A DNA stretch of 37,220 nucleotides from Halobacteriovorax sp. GTDB taxonomy: Bacteria; Bdellovibrionota; Bacteriovoracia; Bacteriovoracales; Bacteriovoracaceae. This document shows, in pieces, positions 32,288 to 37,220 of this stretch (its first letter is position 1; each line of letters opens with the position of its first letter). The stretch lies in contig JAIBDQ010000013.1 of NCBI GenBank assembly GCA_024686135.1, positions 1-37,220 of the forward strand, read 5' to 3'. The position numbers and the translations under genes are program-made. The notes below the pieces were generated by a model, which saw only the letters and a list, made by a program, of their open reading frames with translations, searched no databases and had not been told where the DNA came from.

Positions 32288-33835
32288 CTAAATTCTTTTA
32301 TTCTTTAGTCTTATTCCTTTTGAAACTAATTGAGTTTCAGACCAACCAATTAACTTATCGGCCACAACAGCAAGAAGGGCTGCTGGAACGGCACCAAGTA
32401 AAATAAGATTAGAATTAACTGTTGAGACTCCTCTGAAAATAGGATCCCCAAATCCGCCAGCACCAATTAAGGCGGCTAGTGTGGCCGTTCCAATAACAAT
32501 TACTGTGGCGGTTCTTAGACCTGCTAAAATAATTGGCAAAGCAAGTGGAATTTCAACTTTCATTAAAATTTGTGTGTTAGTTAAACCAATTCCTTTTGAA
32601 GCCTCTACAAAGTTTCTATCTACGGCCTTAATTCCTTCATAAGTATTTCTAACTAGTGGTAACAAGGAATATAAAAATAAGGCTAGGACAGCTGGAGCAA
32701 ATCCTATTCCCATTATGGGAATCAAAAAGCCAAGCAGTGCCAGACTTGGGATGGTTTGAATCGTATTAATGATGGGAAAAACAACCTTGCTTAGGGCTTC
32801 ATTCCTAGATAGAGCTACACCCATAGGAATTGCCAATAGCATGGCAAAAAGAAGAGCAACAAAACTTAACATTAAATGCTCGTAAAGAAGTTTTCCTAAA
32901 TAGCTTCTTTTAGAAAAAGCATAGCGTATAAAACTTGTTTCAACTTCTTGTACGGCTATCTCACCCTTTAGAATTCCTTTTTTAATTAAAAAGTTTCTAG
33001 CCACATCAGAAATTTCAAATTTTAAGCGATCAATACGATCATTTAAGTCGGTCATCTCAGCTTCATTGATAAGGCCTTCAAAAGTCTTAATGGCCTTTCC
33101 TAGATTAGGGTGCTTCTGTAATGATTTAGTCGTTGTTAAGAATGCTGCATAATAAGGAGGGAAATAATTTTTATCATCTTTTAAGATTTTTAAGTCATAG
33201 GCCTTAATTCTTCCATCTGTGGAATATGAGACAATAAAGTCTACTTGCTTATCTCTTATAGCTGCGTACATAAGTCCCGCTTCTAATGAAACAATATTGT
33301 CTTTATCAAAGTTAAGTTCATAGGTTCTAGAAAAACCGCTGTAGCCATCCTTTCTTTCCATGAACTCGTAAGCTGAACCAATTTTATAAGGAGCCACTTT
33401 TTTTGTTAACTGGCTAATCGTATTAATTCCTTTCAGGCGAGGGTCATTCTTTCTAGAAGTAAGGGCATAAGTATTATTAAAACCAATAGACTTAGACCAA
33501 ATCATGCCAAACTTTTGTTCGAACTCACTACTTACAATCTCATGAACTTTATCTGGATCTCTTTCACCATCCATTTTCAGAATCATGATATAGCCTGTCC
33601 CCGTGTAATCAGGGTAGGAATCAATTTCATTTGTGTTTAGAGCATCAAAAGCAACTTTAGTTCCCCCTAAGGCAAACTTTCTAGTAACTTTTTCACCGTA
33701 ATTATTTTCTAGAACTTGAGCTAGCATTTCTCCTAAAAGGATATTTTCTGAGAAGTTCTTAGAGCCTAGAACAATTGGTTCTTTGGCAAAACTACTAAAG
33801 CAAAAAAATAATATCAATAGGCATAACTTATTCAA
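32288..33835 (-). CDS. Osmoprotectant ABC transporter, fused substrate-binding protein and permease (OpuC-like)
   Basis: I propose the TTG at 33835 as start: it is 7 bases after AGGGA and gives a clean signal peptide (MNKLCLLILFFCFSSFA), whereas the ATG at 33871 adds twelve charged residues in front. The 515-residue protein has an N-terminal OpuC-type binding domain (about 20-275; GSKNFSENILLGEMLAQ and DSYPDYTGTGY) and a C-terminal permease (about 300-510; EHLMLSFVALLFAM, TIQTIPSLALLG). It imports betaine, choline, carnitine or a similar quaternary amine. Binding protein before permease is the reverse of the common order. It overlaps the ATPase gene by 8 bases. Confidence 0.85.
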   Translation of the reverse strand: MNKLCLLILFFCFSSFAKEPIVLGSKNFSENILLGEMLAQVLENNYGEKVTRKFALGGTKVAFDALNTNEIDSYPDYTGTGYIMILKMDGERDPDKVHEIVSSEFEQKFGMIWSKSIGFNNTYALTSRKNDPRLKGINTISQLTKKVAPYKIGSAYEFMERKDGYSGFSRTYELNFDKDNIVSLEAGLMYAAIRDKQVDFIVSYSTDGRIKAYDLKILKDDKNYFPPYYAAFLTTTKSLQKHPNLGKAIKTFEGLINEAEMTDLNDRIDRLKFEISDVARNFLIKKGILKGEIAVQEVETSFIRYAFSKRSYLGKLLYEHLMLSFVALLFAMLLAIPMGVALSRNEALSKVVFPIINTIQTIPSLALLGFLIPIMGIGFAPAVLALFLYSLLPLVRNTYEGIKAVDRNFVEASKGIGLTNTQILMKVEIPLALPIILAGLRTATVIVIGTATLAALIGAGGFGDPIFRGVSTVNSNLILLGAVPAALLAVVADKLIGWSETQLVSKGIRLKNKRI

Positions 33836-34559
33836 CTTCCATTCCCTGGACAAACTTTTCAACGAACTCATTAACAGGTCTTTCTAAAAAGTCCTCTTTA
33901 GTTCCCATTTGCATGATCTCACCTTTATGCATCAGGATAATCTTATGGCCGAGCTTGAAGGCCTCATCCATATCATGGGTAACGATTATAATTGTCTTAT
34001 GTAACCTCTCATTTAAATTCCAAAACTCTTCATGCAGAGAGTTTCTGGTGATGGGGTCTAGGGCACCAAAGGGTTCATCCATAAGCATGACTGGGGGGTC
34101 CTCCATTAGGGCCCGAGCGATCCCAACTCTTTGCTGTTGCCCGCCACTTAGTTCAATTGGGTAGCGGTCTGCAAACTGATCATAGGGCATATTGATGATG
34201 TCCATGAGCTCATCGACTCTTCTGGTAATAAAATCTCTGTCTCTATTCATAATCTTAGAGAGCAGAGAGATATTGTCTTTAACAGTTAGGTGGGGGAGGA
34301 GTCCGGCTTTTTGGATAACATAACCAATCTTTCTACGCCATGTGACAGGATCGACACTTAGCGCGTCATCACTACCCACAAGGATCTTTCCATCACTTGG
34401 CTCAATGAGTCTATTGATCATTTTGAGAGTGGTGGTCTTCCCGCAGCCACTTGTTCCAATAATACAGCCGATTTCACCCTTGTCTAAAGAGAATGACACA
34501 CCCTTAACGGCATGAATATCTCCGTTAAAAGTTTTTCTTAAGTTTTCTACTTTAATCAT
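33828..34559 (-). CDS. Osmoprotectant ABC transporter ATP-binding protein (OpuCA/ProV-like)
   Basis: I start at the ATG at 34559 (MIKVENLRKTFNGDIHAVKG), the usual N-terminus of this family; an extension to 34634 is Arg/Pro-rich and unlikely. Walker A is GTSGCGKTTT, the signature LSGGQQQRVGIARALM and Walker B VMLMDEPFGALDP. The 243-residue protein lacks the C-terminal CBS domains of ProV/OpuAA, so it has no built-in ionic-strength sensor. It powers the fused permease encoded next to it. Confidence 0.9.
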   Translation of the reverse strand: MIKVENLRKTFNGDIHAVKGVSFSLDKGEIGCIIGTSGCGKTTTLKMINRLIEPSDGKILVGSDDALSVDPVTWRRKIGYVIQKAGLLPHLTVKDNISLLSKIMNRDRDFITRRVDELMDIINMPYDQFADRYPIELSGGQQQRVGIARALMEDPPVMLMDEPFGALDPITRNSLHEEFWNLNERLHKTIIIVTHDMDEAFKLGHKIILMHKGEIMQMGTKEDFLERPVNEFVEKFVQGMEVE

Positions 34560-34697
34560 ATGGTTATTAAGGCTAACACAATTAAAAAGTTTATGGGGGT
34601 ATGGCCAAAATAATTTCCCCCTTGCCCTACCCATTGCTTATTTTATGTGATTTTATAAATGTTCATACTTATTCAAAGAAGCGGAGGTTAACGCGTT

Positions 34698-35159
34698 ATG
34701 ACTTTAAACGAAGGCGATTATGTTACTGGTAAGGGAATCCCTGTAGGAGAGTACTTAGGCGTTAATGAACTGACTGAAGGAGCTATGTTCCATAAGATCT
34801 ATGATGTTTCTAAAAAAGCTACTCACTACGTTCCAATTGAAAGTGAAGGTAGTCTTCGTAAGCTTCCATCAAAGTCAACGATAATGAAAAACCTTAAGAT
34901 CTTTGAAAAAGATAAAACTATCGATATTGGTGAAGTAGATGGTAGCCGTTATAGATACTTCAATGAAAAACTAGATAAGATGACTTTTAAGGCAGAGATC
35001 GAAGTTCTGCATGATCTTGTTGTTCTTAAAAAAGATAAATCAACTTCTGTAAGTGAAAATAAACTTCTAATTAGTTTGAGAGAAAAAGTTGTGAATGAAA
35101 TGTCGCATATTCTTGCTTCTAATTCTAAAGAAGTAGAAGGTCTACTTACTCTTCAGTAA
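34698..35159 (+). CDS. CarD/CdnL-like RNA polymerase-binding protein
   Basis: The 153-residue protein begins LNEGDYVTGKGIPVGEYLG, matching the GD-V-Y-G-G-V-G start of the CarD N-terminal (RNAP-interacting) domain, with HYVPIESEGSLRKLPSK where CarD has the V-P-x-L-R-x-x segment. The C-terminal half is helical (LHDLVVLKKDKSTSVSEN and KLLISLREKVVNEMSH), like the DNA-binding domain. The match is diverged. CarD/CdnL stabilise promoter open complexes. GGAGG precedes the ATG. Confidence 0.65.
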   Translation: MTLNEGDYVTGKGIPVGEYLGVNELTEGAMFHKIYDVSKKATHYVPIESEGSLRKLPSKSTIMKNLKIFEKDKTIDIGEVDGSRYRYFNEKLDKMTFKAEIEVLHDLVVLKKDKSTSVSENKLLISLREKVVNEMSHILASNSKEVEGLLTLQ

Positions 35160-35161
35160 AA

Positions 35162-35527
35162 TTACATAGTGGCGCGGACGAGTTCTAGGGTTTGTTCGCG
35201 TGCTTCAAAATGCGATAACCCTTCCTGCATGTATTTATCGTAAAGCTCCATATAGTACTGTCTTCTTTTATCACCTGCTTCAGACTGATCACGACGATCT
35301 TTAATTCGAACCATCATGGTAAAGCCACAGCGAAAACAGTCCCTGAATTCTTTTACAACGAACTTTTCATTAACTTTATAGTCGAAAAGAGGCTTTCTTT
35401 TATTTGGAGAAGTTCCTTCAAGGTATTCTGGTCGGCTGTAGAACCGAGTTCCACAGCTGCACTTCTTTGGAAATGGATTACCAACAATCACTCCTCTAAG
35501 TGCATTACAAAAAATTCCAGTACTCAT
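35162..35527 (-). CDS. Small zinc-ribbon-like protein, unknown
   Basis: The 121-residue product has CSCG (about 23-26) and CFRCG (about 64-68), a probable four-Cys zinc site, plus an N-terminal Cys. The C-terminal half is a charged helix (KRRQYYMELYDKYMQ). No signal peptide and no recognised family. It converges on the CarD-like gene with two bases between stops. Confidence 0.6.
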   Translation of the reverse strand: MSTGIFCNALRGVIVGNPFPKKCSCGTRFYSRPEYLEGTSPNKRKPLFDYKVNEKFVVKEFRDCFRCGFTMMVRIKDRRDQSEAGDKRRQYYMELYDKYMQEGLSHFEAREQTLELVRATM

Positions 35528-35724
35528 TTGAACCCTCTAGTTAAATTGAACTCCCTAATTCTAACCTGCTATCTAAGTGCTTATCGGTGATTTCAACTAC
35601 TTACTTAATAGCGACTGACCATGATGATCTAAATACTTGAAATCTCAATCTAAACTTGAGTAGTTTATAGGCAATTCATTGGGGCAATAGCTTATCAAAA
35701 TACTCAAACTGACCGAAAAGGCTA

Positions 35725-37170
35725 GTGGTGAGTAGGGTCATTAAAATCTATATTCTTGTGTTTAGTCTTTGGACTTCATCCCTTTGTTTTGCAAGAGAAG
35801 GGGCAGAGACAGAATTTAAGTATCAATCTTTGTATAAGGCCTACCGGCTTAATTCTAAGTTGGATCAGCTTATATCAAATCCTTCAAAAAAAGATGAGAT
35901 CCTTAGCACCTTAAAAGATGTGAAATCGAACTGGGGAACACTAAAGGACACAAGTTTAGGAAAGACGATTTTAGGAAAGGCAAGCAAGCTAAAAAAAATG
36001 AAGCTGATTTTAGATGGTTTTAACAAATGCTTAGGTGACGGGAAGAATGAAAAGATCCTCGCCACTTCAATTCTAAAAGCGGTTGAGGGAATTCCTGCTG
36101 ACAAATTTCTTGAAAAAAGTAATTGCTTAGAAGGTGTTCTATCAGACTTGGCCACTATCGATGACGAAAAAGTTTTAAATATTTTTGCCCCTCTTGATTA
36201 TGTTCATAAGAGGCAGCAGGAGAAGGACTATCAGGAGCTTGTGGAAACTCGTTGGGAAAAAATATTAAGTGGGGACGATCAAGAAGGCGTAGATGCATTA
36301 ACTGAGAAGATTGAAACGATTGATGAGGAAACCATTGAAAAAGGTAAGAAGAAAGATTCTGCTAAAAAGAAGTTAAGAGATAAGTTATACAAGAAAATTC
36401 GAAATCAAATGGTTCATATGCATGGAATGTTTAATTATTTATTGGAAGATAAAAAACCTAGAGATAAAAAAACAAAAATTGAAGAAACTCTTAAAAAAGC
36501 TTGTCCCGGCTGTGATGAAAGCGAAATAAATGAACATCGTAAATCATTAAATAAAAGTATTTCCGCCCTTAGCTCGCAAAACGTCAAACCCATTAATACA
36601 GAAAGGTTTAGGAATAGAGTTCAAAATAATATGATCGACCTGGCCAAGACCGCCTATAAAATAGAAGAAAGAAGAATCTATGATGAAAATGGGAATAAAG
36701 TTGAAAGAAAGTCTCCTACAGAAGACTTTAGTGAACATCGGATTAATTATAAGTTTAATCCAAAGAGTAATATTCTCACTGAAAGAGAGCAGGCCTCCGA
36801 GGCCCGAAGAAGATTTATTGCTAAAAAGCGGGAGCTTCAGACAACTGAATATGGACAATTATCAAAACTCGGAATTGTTCCAAATTTAGATGATGTGGGA
36901 TTAGGTGTAGTTGAAGAATTAAATAACGAAGGAAAAAAAGTTTTTAGGATGACTTTTAGGTCTTGCCCTGGTGAAGGTGAATGTAAAGATCTCTTTGAGA
37001 AAGAACCAGAAAACCCTTTTCAGTTAGGAAGGAAACTTGGCGAAACATTTGGAATGAAAGATTTTGATCTTGATAAGTTTAAAAAAGAAAGACTTGGCAG
37101 TATTGAAGATGCCATGGCCAAATTTAAGAGCCTACATGATGAGGGAAGTCTAGATGAGTTACTTGATTAA
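35725..37170 (+). CDS. Large secreted charged helical protein, unknown
   Basis: The 481-residue product starts at a GTG (35725 or the adjacent one at 35728) after AAAAGG. It has a signal peptide (about VIKIYILVFSLWTSSLCFA). The mature chain is Lys/Glu-rich with long predicted coiled segments (about 190-260 and 330-390) and a CPGC motif near residue 258. A second small folded region (VGLGVVEELNNEGKKVF) is followed by CPGEGEC. No family recognised. The 197 bases upstream (35528-35724) show no other gene. Confidence 0.65.
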   Translation: MVSRVIKIYILVFSLWTSSLCFAREGAETEFKYQSLYKAYRLNSKLDQLISNPSKKDEILSTLKDVKSNWGTLKDTSLGKTILGKASKLKKMKLILDGFNKCLGDGKNEKILATSILKAVEGIPADKFLEKSNCLEGVLSDLATIDDEKVLNIFAPLDYVHKRQQEKDYQELVETRWEKILSGDDQEGVDALTEKIETIDEETIEKGKKKDSAKKKLRDKLYKKIRNQMVHMHGMFNYLLEDKKPRDKKTKIEETLKKACPGCDESEINEHRKSLNKSISALSSQNVKPINTERFRNRVQNNMIDLAKTAYKIEERRIYDENGNKVERKSPTEDFSEHRINYKFNPKSNILTEREQASEARRRFIAKKRELQTTEYGQLSKLGIVPNLDDVGLGVVEELNNEGKKVFRMTFRSCPGEGECKDLFEKEPENPFQLGRKLGETFGMKDFDLDKFKKERLGSIEDAMAKFKSLHDEGSLDELLD

Positions 37171-37176
37171 CTAATT

Positions 37177-37220
37177 ATGAATAATCCGATAACTGCAGGT
37201 GAGTTGCTCGCTGAAAGCCC
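37177..37220 (+). CDS. Start of a further gene, cut by window edge
   Basis: An ATG 6 bases after the preceding stop opens a frame MNNPITAGELLAES that runs off the window. The close spacing suggests it belongs with the secreted protein gene. Too short to identify; no strong Shine-Dalgarno. Confidence 0.4.
   Translation, partial: MNNPITAGELLAES

Noticed and set aside
33836-33871. ATG at 33871 as the fused transporter start
   Set aside because: It puts charged residues in front of an otherwise normal signal peptide; the TTG at 33835 has a better-placed ribosome site.
1-37220. tRNA or rRNA genes, CRISPR arrays, insertion sequences, prophage or integrase genes
   Set aside because: Looked for by eye on both strands; no cloverleaf, regularly spaced repeats, transposase-like proteins or terminal inverted repeats were seen.

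Overview
The window is an AT-rich (roughly 35-40% G+C by eye), densely packed bacterial chromosome segment with about 50 protein genes. I see no rRNA, tRNA, CRISPR array, phage module, transposase or IS end. Many short signal-peptide proteins of unknown function, a KirBac-type potassium channel, a YcgR-like PilZ protein, several murein-active enzymes, a monomeric isocitrate dehydrogenase and osmolyte/one-carbon genes together resemble a marine Bdellovibrio-like organism (Halobacteriovorax/Bacteriovorax type). That placement is inferred from gene content and protein style, not from any search.

Layout. 1-923: N-terminal part of a Wzy/O-antigen-ligase-like membrane protein, cut by the window edge. 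1011-3298: a tight four-gene run (HupE/UreJ-like permease, His-rich DUF6488-like protein, glutathione transferase-like protein, TrmK-like methyltransferase). 3290-5140, minus strand: zinc-ribbon protein, PilZ protein and inward-rectifier K+ channel. 5262-5513: cold-shock protein with a clean terminator. 5602-8903: dimethylglycine/sarcosine dehydrogenase-like enzyme plus PurU, a two-gene unit that oxidises N-methyl groups on folate and releases formate. 8900-11929, minus strand: lytic-transglycosylase-like protein, small secreted proteins and a CxxCH protein. 12040-17992: acetyltransferase, PPP phosphatase, UbiB-like kinase coupled to a secreted HExxH protein, macrodomain, YihY and small proteins. 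18102-20722: LysR regulator divergent from DoxX, pirin and Nudix genes. 20719-22396: stress/hibernation cluster (UspA, DksA-like, HPF, CBS-pair). 22564-25292: monomeric isocitrate dehydrogenase coupled to PhnA. 25289-32287: mixed housekeeping and envelope genes (S51-like peptidase, RNase D-like exonuclease, outer-membrane barrel, DUF523-DUF1722 protein, L,D-transpeptidase-like protein, ArfB, 3D-domain protein, SUI1/YciH). 32288-34559: OpuC-like osmoprotectant ABC transporter with the binding protein fused in front of the permease. 34698-37220: CarD-like regulator, a zinc-ribbon protein, a large secreted coiled protein and the first codons of another gene.

Themes. (1) Genes are extremely close: six convergent pairs share their stop codons within one TTAA or TTAG tetranucleotide, and many co-directional genes overlap by 1-8 bases. 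(2) Several genes without a Shine-Dalgarno have a -10-like hexamer 6-8 bases before the ATG, which suggests leaderless mRNAs. (3) The most interesting functional pairings are PilZ with a Kir channel, the demethylation/formate operon together with a betaine-type importer, and a dyad placed symmetrically between the divergent uspA and dksA-like promoters. No stretch longer than about 200 bases lacks a gene. I did not find a clear-cut novel multi-gene defence or mobile system.
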